This document shows positions 38,902 to 52,082 of a DNA stretch of 64,000 bases, piece after piece (position 1 is the stretch's first letter; each line of letters begins with the position of its first letter). The stretch lies in NCBI GenBank assembly GCA_008711295.1, contig VUYV01000156.1, positions 368,634 through 432,633 of the forward strand, in the 5' to 3' direction. This stretch comes from Anarhynchus alexandrinus (lineage: Eukaryota; Chordata; Aves; Charadriiformes; Charadriidae). The position numbers were made by a program, and so were the translations under genes. The notes below the pieces were generated by a model. It ran no database searches and had not been told where the DNA came from. It was given only the letters and a program-made list of their open reading frames with translations.

Positions 38902-41900
38902 GTGTTATATTTAAAAAAAAAAGTACACATTGCAAACATCAACCATACAATGAAATCCAGCTTAAGCTTTTTTGTGCATAAGTACAAACTGGGAGGGAAT
39001 GATTGTACAGAACAGACGAATTCGCTGCTATTGTCCAAGGGAAAACAACTCCATTAGGACTGGAAGGTTCTACCTCCCCTTTGCTCTAAGGTAAGACTGG
39101 AGCGTGGAGCCTTCCACACGGGCTCCAGCCAGGTGATGTCCTGCAGCAGGTGGAGCTTGGGGTGGGATTCAAAACCTGCCTTATGGAAATGCCGGAGCAG
39201 CTGCTTTGGTCCTGCAGCTACACTGATACAGGTGGGAGTAAACACGCTGTCGGGAGCTCTAAGCCGGGGCTGGTGGTCGCTCGTGCCTCTACTGTGCAGC
39301 CCTAACTGCGTCACAGGCTGCAGCTTTTAGTCCAGCTTTTCCGCATTACACTGATGGACAAAATCACTTCCATAAGTAAGATTTTTAGTCAGCTCAACTC
39401 TGCCATACTGTCACTATTAGTGTCTGTTGTGGGGTGCGGAGAATCAAAGCGGACAGGTCTGCGCTCCCTGTTCATAGGAGGCACCGCTAGATAATCTAAA
39501 GAGCTGCTTGTGCCCAGGACGGCTGCCCTGGACCACCTCCACCCGAAAGCTGGAGAGGCAAAACCATTTACAGTAAAAAGGCTCAAGAGCTGAGAGCATT
39601 TGTGCAATGGCATTAACAAAGTCTCCACAGACCAAGGACAAGCGGCCGGTAGGTAAAGGACGGTCTAACGCGACAGCAGGACAACTTCACTACACAACGA
39701 CAGCACGCAGAGGGCGAAGTCGAGAGTGTTAAGGCAGAGTCTGCCCATAAATGCAGTAACAAAACTGAAACTTACTCAAACTCTCCTGGAGTGACTTACT
39801 GAACCAATAGCTATATAAACTGCGGTACAAAGATTAAAAATAATCATCCCCTGGGTTTTTTTAAGAACTTAGTTTGCAAAACCTGAAAGAGGAAATCCTG
39901 AAGCCAGTTAAGAATCTATTTACAGAGAAGTTAATCACATAGATGTGATCTGTCAGGTGCTTAGCACTGGTGTCAACACATGTCACCTCCCGCAGCTGAA
40001 CCTGCTCTTACACCACAGGACTTGGCTGGATTTTGTCGGAGCAGCCGGTGCTGGGTGGCACGGCAGCAGGTGGCTCAGCACAGCTGAGGATGAAGGTGGC
40101 CTGTCCCTCCTGTCGCACAGGGGAGAGCCAGCGCTCTAGCGTTAACGAAGCGAGCGGGGTTTGCTGCAGGACTATCGGCGTGTTGTACAGTAACGGGCTG
40201 GCGTTTCCTTTCCGCCCACTGATGGGCAGCGGCAGGAGCACAGCGGGACTGCTGAGACGCGGCAGTTCGACTGAACAGCTTCACATAGTGCAGAGTCGCG
40301 ACCCCTTCAAGGGCAGTAGGTATGTTACAGCCGCTCAGAAACCCATAAACAGCCCAGTAACACGCCAGTAAGTGTCAAAGTACACAGAGCTGAAGAAACA
40401 GAGCAATTCAGAGGACTTTCCTTCCACACTCCCCATCTTATCACACAAGGAAGGTAAGAAGGGAGAGGCACTGGGTCCTTCGCAACAACAATCTGCACTA
40501 CGGACTTCTACAAACCCAAAGGGTGTTGCAAACACACATAAGTACAGCGTAAATTAGAAGCCTGTAACTGTCAGGACATCGCTGAAGCTGCCGAACTACA
40601 GTATAACTGACACATCTGGGTACTGCTGAGCTCTTATAAATCAGTAGCTGAAGAAGAAAGAGTAGAGGAGACAGGTACAAGTTATGGACACCAGCTGCCT
40701 GGAACTTAGAAAAGTCTTTGGTTACTAGAAAGATGACCTCAGCCTAACTTTGAAATCGTTTTAGCTTGACTTGATCCAAAATTGTACCACTGAGCAAATG
40801 CTAAATGCTTTATTTTAGCCTCTACAGACAAGCTGTACGCAGTCTGGGGTGAAACTGCTATTCGAAATAGAAGCATTGGAGTAACGTAGCTGGTGATGCT
40901 GACAACACCTTTGGTTTTTAAAATGTTGACGTGCCACTAACAGCCCCGAGGCAGGAGTAGGAAACCTTGCTGCAGGAAGCTGGGCAGAAGCAAATAACCA
41001 CCTCACTGAGGAACAGGAACACAGAGCTGCTGCTCTGTTGGAGATGTCTGGCCATCAAGGCCAGCACTCTGTATTCCAGATGAAGGGTCAAAAAACTCTA
41101 GAATAGGCCAAAGTACTCTGGTGTCGGCCAAGGTGCCAGCCTGATTGCGAGTTTAAGACTTCCTACATCAGGTTTCTCTCCCTCTCAGGATTTGTTACAT
41201 TAACCATTACGGCTGTGGCTCTGCTCATTATCCTTTAGCATCCAGCCCTACTGAATAATACATGATCTTCCACTATAATTATTACTTGACTCCACAATAG
41301 GCAACAAGAGACGCGGAGGTAGATAAAATATTCATCTATAATAGAAAAGTACTCTTAGAAAACTAGACTAGAGAGATCTTCTCTACACAACGTTTTAGCT
41401 CTGCCCTTTCACACACAGCTGCCATTTCTGAAAAGACTTGGAATATGCTCAGGATAAAGTCAAACAAGGAATAACTGCCTCTGGGCCACTGTCTACTCCT
41501 CTTCCTCATGGTACTCGTGTTGCCCTCGCTCAAGGCAAGACAATGCTCCTGTATCAGTTACAGCACTGAACTATGGCTGCTGCCCTCCTACCGACGCTGG
41601 GCTGGCATGGAGTGTTTGAACCGGTGGTGACCACTGCTCTACCCGCAGCAAAGCCGGCACAGCAGACTGACCTGCCAGCTGATGGAACGGGACCTCCCAG
41701 CTGAGACCCGGGGCCAGGCAGAAGTTCTAAGCGCTAATTGGTAGCAACACCACCCTAAGGAAAAGCAATCACATACAATTCGCTCCCGATTCTCCTTATA
41801 GAGGAATCCTAACGTCTTCCACCCTTGAACTGCAGATAGAGCAGGGATGGGGCTCCACAGCTCAGCGCTGTAGAAGCTCCACTGAACCCTTCCGGGAGCA

Positions 41901-42206
41901 GGTCCCCGAGAGCTGTAGGGAGCCACCGCCAGCCCAGCCCAAGCAGCTCCTCCCGCTCCCTCCCACCGCTCCACGAGGGCTCCCTCTGCCCCCCAGCACC
42001 ACAGGAATCCACTCAGCATGTGTCACTTGTCCTTCTGGGAGTCACCGAGGCACTCCTGAACTACCAACCCCGTCACCTACAGGCCTGGGAGAAAGGGAGC
42101 TCAGCAGTAGCTCTGGTGTGTTTCGAGCACTGCATTTCTCTCACGCCTGAAGGCGGAGGAGACAGGGCCAACAACTGCCCGGAGGGAAGGTGTATGGCTG
42201 ACTGAC

Positions 42207-42235
42207 CTTTTTTTGTTTTGTTTTGTTTTGTTTTT
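42207..42235. repeat. (TTTTG)n simple repeat
   Basis: About four TTTTG units within the KCTD10 3' UTR; on the transcribed minus strand this is CAAAA repeats. Confidence 0.85.
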
Positions 42236-42385
42236 AAAGTGCAGGATAATTACTAAAGCCAAAGGAAGCCAGCCCTCTTCCTCTCTAGCCACAAAATAGC
42301 AAAGACAAGAGTGCTAAAAATTCAGGGCATTTCCCCAGATGTTCAACAGGTCCTTACAGTATCTACCGTATGCCCAGTAACCTTA

Positions 42386-42391
42386 TTTATT
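42386..42391 (-). terminator. KCTD10: Candidate proximal poly(A) signal of KCTD10
   Basis: Minus-strand AATAAA about 177 bases after the KCTD10 stop codon, set in AT-rich sequence. Use would drop about 3.5 kb of 3' UTR. Confidence 0.4.
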
Positions 42392-42567
42392 CTTGTCCTA
42401 GAACTACCGCATTTAAATACCCCAAACAATCTAGTTTGTTACAAAACATAATTTACAGACTTTGCCGAACAGAAGCTAAACCGCCTGGTCCTCTGCTGCA
42501 GATAATCGACGAGACGAAGGGCAGCACCTTCCAGCGGGAGCTGCGCAGTCTGCGGCTGTCGGTCAGC

Positions 42568-45500
42568 TCACTGATGCAGGTGGGCCCTGTCATCCGGCCG
42601 CTTAATGTGAATTCTTCGCACGCGTTCAATGCGCTCTCGCTCCTCGTCTTCATCTAAGTGATGGGAGCGACCGGCTGCCCCTCCTGTGGCTTCCAAGAGC
42701 GCGTTGTCAGGTCCCCTCCCGTCCTGGGACTCGTACAGCAGAATGTTCAGTGTCTCCTCGTAAATTCGGGCTTCTGGGAACTCCACCTGCCCGCCCCAAG
42801 AGAAACAAGGTCACTCTCAGCTATCGCCAGTCACTGCAGGCACCAGGTCACCTCATTTTTAATTCTTAATAACTTTCTGGTTTTAAAATTTCTTACTTGC
42901 ACTCTAGCCACAGAAATCCTTCTAGCACAATCGTTTCTGTTCTATTATTTGCTTTCAGATTTTGAGACCCAGCAACCAGGGTGGGGGTTTGTTTGATTTT
43001 TTCAGAACTGGCCTGCCCGCAGGGCAGACTCACACAGGTTTCTCTATAAGGCGGCACGGGGAAGGAGTGCCATTGCTCACCAGGACCTGTCTTCACACAG
43101 GGATGTAAACCAAAGTTGGTTAAGTGAGCAAGTTTGTCTAAAGGTAAAGAACCGGACTGAACTTGCATTACAGAGTATCACAACTGCCCCGTGTGAAGTG
43201 GCACAGCCAAGCGGTCCCCGCCCTACCGAACACACAGGATGAGCTCCACTGTGCTGCTCCCGCTTTGAATGGCATTGATTATTCTACAGAGATACTAAAC
43301 AATGAAAGGAGTGTTCAAAATGGAACAGAAGTCAGGATGCCAGTCTGACAGCAGCTGGGCTCAGTGCTGGAAGTGTTCAGGGGTTTACTCGTACCTTTGT
43401 CTGTTTTTTCTCAGTAGCATAAACAATGGAAGTGCAACAGACTTCGGCAATCTTCCGCCCCTGCCCGTAAAACGACCAGCAGCAGATCTCATCTCCAATC
43501 ACATCTTTTATAAAGAGCACTCTCCCATTAAACCTCAAGGACAGCTTATCGAATAGCTCAATGTTCTTCAGCATGTTGTCGTCAGAGTTGCTGTGAGAGA
43601 CGAAGGAATGCAGCAGTCACGTATGGGTAATTAAGACAGCACAGAGAACAGAAGGGGGGTTCAGGCAGGGAGCATTCACAGGTCTGTACTCCCAGTTCCT
43701 TTTGACTTACTGCGTCTCTACCAAGGTTGTGTTTACAGTCGGTATCCAGGACTGCAGTGGGTAACTCATTTGACCAGTACAAGCAGGAAAACCTGCTGCT
43801 GAAGGAGCAGTAATAGGACATCACCAGTACCGTGAATAATACTGTCCAAGGCCATTTCACTTGTGTACAAAATTCTATCACCCAAATGAAACCATTCCTA
43901 AGGTTAAGCTCAGCACCAGCTGGATGGAAACAGCATTGTGTCATAAAACATATACAAACATAAGGAAAGGGGGGCAAGGTCCCAGACTTGATGTTTTTAT
44001 CACTTATTGAGAACACTGCACCACGGAAGGCCTCCTGTACTCAACTGATGGCTGTAGCCCATGAGGAACGCAGGCCAGCAGTGGGCCAGGAGTCTGCCAG
44101 ATGGACCTAAGTGTTAGAGGAACTCCTCTGCCACAGAACTAGCACATGGTTTGCCTTCTGTTGATGACAGTAGGCTCCCTTCTGACTCAAGTTTGAAATT
44201 AATTGGGGAAAAAACTGAGTGCATGCCAGCACCAATCCGTCATTGGTTCTGAGTGAAGAAAAAGCAAATGCTTATCATGGATTTTAGTCTATGAAAAACT
44301 TCAAAGAAGTCCAGCTCAAGTCATTTACCTGGTGTAGGAATATTTGTTGTTGCTTCTGTTATATAGCAACTTCACTGCTGGCTGTAAAAAACAAAGCACA
44401 GATGAGTTGCTGGAAGTGCAGTAAGAGCTGCAATCTCAGCTCAGCCCAGCCCCCCCAGCAGAGACGCTGCAATACGACATGACACCGTCGGGCCCAAACC
44501 CAGTGGGATTTTGTTGTTGTTGTTACTGTTGTTGCCACAAAACTGTCACGCACAGGTTGGCAATGGGGCTGCAGTCCCTTCTGACCCCTTCTGTGATGAG
44601 AATATAATCTATTCTCACCCACTTTCTGCCTTTTTGCCAAGGCACCAGCAGCCTCCCCTCCACCTGCCGCAGCGAGCAGGCTTCCAGAAACAGCAGGCAT
44701 AGATTCACTTTAGCTAAAGAAAGCGCCTGTCATTAATAACCAGAATGGACAAATAAATGGAAGATCTAATAGCCCTGAGGATCTGCTCCTGCCTACACCC
44801 TCTATTTTAATACCTTATGTGGAGAAATACATGGCCGGGCCCAGCCTGAGCAACGTTTGACTTCTAATTCAGAAGAAATGTTTAGTCTGGTGTAGATTTT
44901 CAGTGCTTTGCAGCTCAATAGTTGAAGCGCGCGTATTTCAAGGTAAGCCCATTGTTGAAAACTAAAGACCACTTTCTAACGAACACTTGGTCAAGGTCCC
45001 ACGCAAGCCCGGGGCAGTGGGGCAGCACTGTCCCCAGCCCCAGCACAGCCCCGCCTCTCTCACCTTGTTAGAAGTGGCTATCAGTTTTTGCTCTTCTTTG
45101 GAAGACGTGATGACTGGTACCTTGCAGAACGGTTCGTATGCATCTTTGTTCTGCTGAAACAAGAATCAAACAGCAGCTGAATGTAAATAGGCCTTAGGGC
45201 ACACTCATATTAACTGGGAAGGTCCTGCATACTCTGCGCTGAAGAGATACAAGTTCAGTGTGCAATCTGTCCTCACTGAGTGGCCGTTTGTGGTCCACGC
45301 TCTGAACCAGGCTGCCACTCCAGGTACCGGGAAGCATTTCTCTGGGACACCCGAGATACTCATTTCTGCTCTCTACCACTCCACAAACACAGGGACTCAA
45401 TGTCATGTACCTATTTAAATGGCAGGATCTGGAACGTGGCTTCACTCACACAGCAACAGTGGCTTCAAACCTCAGATGAGCACCTCAGAGGAAAACAAAG

Positions 45501-48500
45501 AACAGAACGGGACTCCCAGCAGCCTGTGGCTACTGTGGATGCAAGAAGCTGCTCTGGTCTGGCCGAAGGACCTGCCCTGTTCTGGTCGATGCTGGAAGTA
45601 TTAACTTTTGTCTCAGAGCTCATGCTGACGATGGACCATTTCACCATATAAGACCCTGACAGCAGCAGAGAACGCTGCAGAGGAGCCAGGCTGCTCCCAA
45701 GAGTCAGCAGAGGGAAACTGAGCAACTGTTTATCCCTCACTGTAACTGGGTCGCGTTAAACGTTGAGAACAACTCAGTCCTTTTTTCTGGATGTGACCAG
45801 ATCCCAGCAGATCAATGACATGAAGTATTTCAATTCCATCCCAGCCTCAAAAAGACACCAAGCGGAGGCCAGAAGAAAATCTTCCTCTGCCTGGATGCTG
45901 CTTCCCACCCAGAGCAGCCTCCTCTTTTCGACCCCTCATTGCAGCCAGAATAACGCAACCCCTCCTTAGCTCTGCGACCTACCTGCAAGGCTGCCTGGCA
46001 CTCGTCCACCAGCCCCTGGACCAGGTAGTACTTTGCTTCAGCCAACAACTCTTCTATCTCCCTGCGGCTCTCAGGGAGCGGCACAGCCCCGTCGCGCAGG
46101 TAGTTCAGTATTGTCCCAAAATGTTTTCCGCAGCGGTCGATCAGGATCCAGCCTAGGGACAGAGGAAGATCACAGTACAGGAGAAGCAGAGGCAAACGTG
46201 GCAAAAGGCCTGGACACTGGCCTGGGACTGCGGTACGGAGCAGGTTCCTGCCAAGAGGGACTAACTCCAGTTCCTTGCTTGAGCTGGCGAGCAGAGCAGC
46301 AGAGAGCACAGGGAGTTTAGCGTTTCTGCATTTCAAGTGCAGAGTATGTGGGAGTAAGGCAGGAAGCTCACTTGTCTCTCAGTTACCCAGTTATTGACAA
46401 ATGATTAACTGAAACAGAGGAATGAATACTTCTAATTCTCAAACTAACCAGCTCTCTTCTCCCTCTACTCCTGAAGCCCCAACATACTATTTTCTTGCCT
46501 TCTATCTTAAGGCCCTATTACATATATGTGCGGCTGTTTCTTACAGCTTACTAGAGCCAACCAGACTTGACCATCTAAAGGTTGTTGCACCTGAACATAA
46601 CACGGGGACCCACCACGATCTCCAGTTGATGTGCAAAAAGGTCAGCAAGAGAAAGGCAGCGCAGACGTCATTTCAGCGTCTGTATTCCCAAAGTGCATTA
46701 ATTTGGTAGAACAAAGTGGTTATTAGCACAATGTCTTAAACTGCTGAAAGACGTGACGCGACAGCATGCGTAAGCAGAATGTAATGTACAGCCCCTGCCC
46801 TGGAGCTCACCAGGGCTGCTATGTACTGACAACGGTGTGAAGAAAAGAAAACAGAGCTACAACCGAAATGCTTTCCAGTTAGCAGGCAATCGAGGGATCG
46901 GCGCTTCACCTCTTGTTGCCAGTCTGTTGCCTGAATCAGGCCGAACCCTGAGAAATGTTAGGCAATGCTGAGGCTCGAGTTTCCATAAATGAACAGATGG
47001 CCACTCTTACGGGCTGCAGCTCAGGAATGCAGCGAGGAAACGCTTGTGGGGAAGGAGTCATATTTTGGACAAATAAGGAAAGTAGGTTAAAGCAGACCCT
47101 GTATGTTCTGCATGAATGGAATTACTAGTAAAGTCTGAACATTTGGTTCAATTTGGAAAGTGAACACAGCCCTTTCACGCTGTTCTGTGGAAAACCGAGA
47201 CACTCTCCAGCAGTTTACTACAGGCTTTCCATCTCCCTCGTTACCCTGCTGCCTACCTAAAACACAATGTATGCTCGCAATTGTCATTTTACAGACTGTA
47301 ATAACAAACGAGAAAGCTGGAGGCAGGAGAACTAGAGACAGAGAAATCAAAGAACAAAAGACTAATCCAGGCTAACGAATACAGTATATATAACCAACCA
47401 GAGCAGAAAAAAAGCCCCTTTGTCAATGCAGAGGTTGTACAGCAAGATCTCCCGTTTTAAAGAGAAGAGGGAGCACAAGACATGGTAATAAACAAGGACA
47501 TCCATATTCCACAAATGCAGCCGTTGACAGAGTTTACCAGAGTACACCAACACGTAGGGAGGTAAAGGGCAGGCTGAGAGCAGAATTATGATCCCCAAAC
47601 TTCTCTGTTATCATCCCCGCTGCGATTCCCTCTGTAGGCTGTAAAAATCTGCTGCAACTTTATGTTTACAGATGGCGAAACCAAAGCAGAATTGCTCATT
47701 TTCATGTGGAGGGGGGATGAGAAAATATTTCGAGCAGCATTGCAAAACACAAGTGACTGCTAAAACAGCTTTCAAAAAACCTTCTGTTTTAACCAAACAG
47801 CCAAGCGTGCAGCCAAAACGAGATGACTCACAGGAAAACGACCCTGCTGCCACTCAGTCACGGCTGTGCAGAGCCTAAGAAGTGGGTTTCAGCTATAGTC
47901 TTTTGAAGCCATTTTTTAATTGCAGTGTCCTGGGATCCATTTACTGAGGTAGGAATACATAATCCCTGAACTGTACGTACACACATTAGACTTTTAGGAA
48001 ATTAATCTTTTGTTTTTCAAGAAGTCTCAGGGACAGCATCCAAACACTCAAACTAAACAAGACTACATTTTCTGACTGAGCCTTGACAGATGAAATAGTA
48101 GCCTGACGCTGAAGATTGCCTGATGCTCGACAGCAGCAGCTGAACGAAAAACACGCATCTCGATCAACTGGCTAACAGCAGTGGGAATGAGGGGGGAAAA
48201 AAAATGCAGAAAAGAAAATTGGAAACAGATGGGTGCACCTGGAAAACTCGCATCCTTCTATCTGCTCATTACCATAAAAATAAAATTCTCAAAATATGCT
48301 GATTTGCTACAGTTCACGAACAATTTCTAAGCCGAAAATAATCATCTGCCACCCACCGCCAGAGAACCCCAGTCTTTTCTCCTCCTGCCCAACCAGCAGC
48401 ATGTTGTAATCGTTAAGCTTTGAGAAGGAGCTGGGGAGATGGTGCTGGGGTCAGAAGAATGCATCCAAACAAAGAGGAGGACCCCGTGTGACACATTCCA

Positions 48501-50865
48501 CAGACTGTTTAAAAACTTTACTCCTTCCAGCTTCTCTGCGCAAGTCTGGCTTCTTTTCCTAAGAAACGCGTTGTTTTGTGCCAGATTTTGGGTGTGACCA
48601 ATTAGCAGTATTTTGAAGAATTTCAGATAAAAAGAGTTTCCTTTAACAGCTATAATGCTATTGTCCCAGTTTCCAGCATCACGCCAGGCAAGGGGAGATA
48701 AAGCAAGAACTATTGCAAAGGGAGTGGCTCAGTTACAACATACAGGAAGTATCAAATTCCTATTAAAACACAAACTGGCTAAATGGAACAATCCCACACA
48801 GACACTGTGGGATTCACAGCAAAACAAACTTGTGATTTTATGTCTCAAGCACAATATTTTAGCAGATTAAACTCCAGTTACCTTCATATTAGCAGTAATG
48901 TTGTCAGCTGCTCTCCAGCAAAAAGCACCTGCGCTTCCAAGGGCTCCGAGCCTCGGGAACGCGATGTACCAGCCCCTCCTGTGGCACCTGCCCAGGACGC
49001 CTGGAGGAAGCACTGAGACCACGCCAGGGTGGCCCTTCCAAAATTAATTTGGAATTTCCGATTCATTTCCAAACTGAAGAACTTGAGCAGCCTCAAATTA
49101 TCAAACTTTGTGAAACACAGAGCAACTTCAAGGAGGGTCAGAAGGATAATTTTGGAGTTGTCTGAAGTTTAGCAGCAAGGGGAGAAGGTCTTCAATGAAC
49201 TGGGTCACAACCGTTCCACTAGAACCCCCCTCCAGTCTTCCCAGTAAGGGTGCCGAATCCCATTTGACAGGTTTTTTTTTCAATTTGACCCACGGGCTCG
49301 CTTTTTTATGCAACCTGCCCAGACCCGTGAGAGGTAGCCCAGAGACCCTTTGGTCTGGAGCGCACAAACACAGTGCCAATGTTAACACTTTACAGGAGCT
49401 GAAACTTGCAAAAGGCATGGTATAACACCAGGAACAATGCGGCTTAAAGATAAGGACTTCTAGCTAAAACAGGAATATTCACATAATTAGGTTGTATTTT
49501 TTACTATTTTCTCCTCAAAATCCATTTCCTCCTACCTCAAGAAAGCTTATCACAAGACCCCTACTAAATCCATCACTTGTCCCACATGACCTCTAAATAG
49601 AGACTATTCTAAAGCACTCAAAACTAAGTCTAATTCGTCTACATTTTCTACGCTTTCAGCAAGTTCAAACAAAAATTTCAAATAATTAGTCACAAGAAAG
49701 GTATTTTGAACCTTTAGGCTCAGGGATGCAGCAGTTACTGTTAAAGCCAAGGTATCCAAGTCCACGCACATAGTTATGGGCAAAACGTCAGCGCATAAAC
49801 AGAAAGCTGTGCTTCCAGTTAAACCCTCTGACACTCCCACTATGTGGGAATGCGCATATAAAACTGTGCTAGCAGTTGCAGTTATCACAACCGCATTTTA
49901 GCTACCTTATTAATTTAAACAGAAATGTTTTAAAGAACCTCAGCAGAAGATAAAATCAACGTATCTGGTAAGGAAGTGAAGTATTTGAGCGCTGCTCTTT
50001 TAGAAGACTGTCGTTTGACGTACTGCATGTTCTTTCTTTCCAGACCACCATTTGCTAGCTCTCTCCTTTTATTGTCAGTAATACTATAGCAAATTTTCTA
50101 TACATTTGACAACTGGTTCTGTTTTAGTGAAGCCAACAATCAATACTCCCACAGGAAAATAATTTCATTTCAAAAATCAGCTTTTAGCTCATAACCCCCC
50201 CCTCCCAACCTTCAGAGCAAATTTTATACTCGTATTTGAGGTGAGGAAACAAGATGAGGGAACTGCCTTCTGAGCTTCAAAGTAAACACGCAAGTCCTGA
50301 CTCATAGTTTCTTAATCACTATCCCCACCATTTTCCATACGCTTAAGAGCTTTAGCGTTAGTATTTCACAAGAGACAGACAGCCTCTGCGACCTGGGCCT
50401 GACAGGAGCCTCGGGACTTGTTACTGTCCTTTTGTCATTTAGACAACTATTCAAGTCGTACGTGTCTATTGTTCCGCATCTTTTCCCAGTTGCATCAGCT
50501 ACGAGTTTTAACACTAATAAAACGCAGAAATATCTAGGCCCGTGATCAGATGTTCCTCTCTGTCCTCTAATATTTTTCTCCATCCCTTTCGGACTTTTTT
50601 TCACCGAAGAGAGGGACACCGGTGCGAGGGACGCAGGGAGCAGCCCCTTACCTTCGCTGTCCGTGAGGACTTCCATTCGGCCACTGAACATGGCCTTGAG
50701 CATGGTGTCCTGCTTGGTCAGGGTCTGCATGGTGGTGTAGTAGAGGGCACCGCCAATGTTCAGCTTGACATACTTGGAGCTCGGACTCGTCCCTTTGAAG
50801 GAGGTAGTGCGAGTCGCAGCCGCCGGCACTGCTGAGCTCACCACACTTTCTCCCGACATCTCTTC
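42568..50865 (-). CDS. KCTD10: BTB/POZ domain protein KCTD10, CUL3 adaptor (partial: initiator exon missing)
   Basis: Substrate adaptor of cullin-3 RING ubiquitin ligases. In the family (KCTD10, KCTD13/BACURD1, TNFAIP1/BACURD2) known substrates include Rho GTPases, and binding to PCNA and the small subunit of DNA polymerase delta is reported. Minus-strand exons: 50865-50652, 46152-45983, 45150-45064, 44381-44329, 43590-43395, 42786-42568; phases agree and the stop TGA is at 42570-42568. Residues 4-313 are encoded here. The human protein starts MEEMSGES, and this exon begins with GAAGAG directly after its acceptor, so the first ATG sits at the end of an upstream exon, probably in the gap at 52452-53023. 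The BTB/T1 domain starts at [14 protein letters not shown] (from residue 33) and runs to about 131. A PCNA-binding-like QTKVEFPE begins at residue 239. The C-terminus is charged ([14 protein letters not shown]). With the missing MEE the length is 313 aa, equal to human. The internal ATG at 50859 could also serve as start. Confidence 0.97.
45148..45156 (-). promoter_or_regulatory. KCTD10: NAGNAG tandem splice acceptor of KCTD10 exon 4
   Basis: Read on the minus strand the acceptor is TTTCAGCAG followed by AACAAAGAT. Using the first AG adds a CAG codon (Gln) next to the Gln that ends the previous exon; using the second gives the LQ-NKD join known from human KCTD10. Both keep the frame, so two proteins differing by one residue are possible just after the BTB domain. 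Confidence 0.7.
46153..50651 (-). other. KCTD10: KCTD10 intron 2
   Basis: A 4.5-kb intron between the two BTB-encoding exons. I see no coding exon, RNA gene or recognisable transposon in it. It has short homopolymer runs only, and its ORFs are chance or read-through frames. Confidence 0.7.
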
Positions 50866-52082
50866 CTGCAGGCAAGGAGCTACCAGTTAGACTTGCAGTT
50901 CCACTGCACGACACCCAACTTGGTGTTACCGTCGGTTATGTTACACAAAAGTAGTCACAGATGTGCTGGGCACTATCGGCCTCGGCTCCTCTCTGCCTCT
51001 TTGCTAAGTTCTCAAATGTTTTAGACATTTAACTTTGTCTTCTTTCTGACAGTGACACAAACCAGCCAACGAACATAAATCAATTCAGCCAGTGAAGAAC
51101 GCTGTGAAAGCTGAGCAGCATTTTACACCGCAAAAGCCAATACTTTCCCACAAAACTGCGTTCATTTCTTTCACAACTTCTAAAGCTTAAGCTCTTACAT
51201 CATGATTAAACCGGTATGTAATTGGGAAATTCCCAATACACAGAGCTTGAGCAGATAATTCCTGTGTGTTAAAACGCAGACTATCCACAAATTTTCTTGA
51301 AGACTTTTTCCCTTAAAGCACAGGCGGCTCTACAGAGAGCACACATGAGCTTCCCGCTCTCTTCCCTGCCTTCCCACATTTCTCAGCACACCAGAACCCC
51401 ATGTCCAACACCCCCCACTCCCTCTGCCCGCAGTCCCCAGACAAAGTGGACTCCAGGCAGCTAACGAGGTCACATGCTGTAACAGGAACACGTTAGCTTA
51501 GCACCACAAATGCTCCGAGAGCCGCTAACGATAAATCCTTAATCAAGCTGCGTCCCTGCAGTTAACTGTTTTGCCTCACAACGTGACAGGACGGGATGAT
51601 TAACACCCCGCCACCTCAAACAGACCCAGGTCCTTCAACTTCCAGAGCACACTGGCCGACCGAATGATTTTTGTTACGAAGAGCAGAACTACCAGACGGC
51701 AAATCCGAATGGTAGTTCAGAAACGTAGCTACATGTCCAGATTGCATTTCCCAAGGTGAGGAAGCAGGATGGGCAGAGATGGCCACAGGGGACCGTTCCC
51801 TCTGCCACGGAGCCTGCCCTGGGCTCTCTGGAGTGCAAAGGCACCAGCCTCAGCCCCATGCTCAGGCTCCCTCCAGCAGCTCCAAGGCCCACACCACTCG
51901 GCCAGGACCCATGCGGGGGCTCCCAGCACGGGCCCCTGCGCTGCAGCGTGACCCAGCGCTCCGGCCGCAGCCCAGCACCCTGCCACCCGCGGGGCACAGA
52001 GCCGCAGGGCTGCACCCCAGGCCTGCCCTCCCCGAACCACACCAGCCTCGCCAAGGGGCAGCCGGGGAGGGCCAGACCCTCC
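50866..52082 (-). other. KCTD10: KCTD10 intron 1, non-repetitive part
   Basis: Sequence upstream of the first present KCTD10 exon. It becomes steadily more GC-rich from about 51.7 kb toward the gap. No exon 1 ending in ATG|GT was found on the minus strand here, so exon 1 should lie further right. Confidence 0.55.

Larger units (their letters stand above)
38880..42567 (-). other. KCTD10: KCTD10 3' UTR
   Basis: About 3.7 kb of minus-strand sequence after the KCTD10 stop, with no further coding exon visible and no convincing ORF. Its far end is inferred from an AATAAA at 38901-38896 (minus). Other minus-strand AATAAA hexamers at 42391-42386 (about 177 bases after the stop) and 40814-40809 suggest shorter alternatives. 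A plus-strand TTTTG pentanucleotide run lies at about 42207-42235. The extent is an inference from the hexamers. Confidence 0.55.

Noticed and set aside
45830..46336. A 168-codon minus-strand ORF
   Set aside because: It contains KCTD10 exon 3 (46152-45983) with intron sequence on both sides, so it is not a separate gene.
50302..50859. A 185-codon minus-strand ORF starting MSGESVVSS
   Set aside because: Only the first part (to 50652) is KCTD10 exon 2. The rest is intron read-through past the donor.
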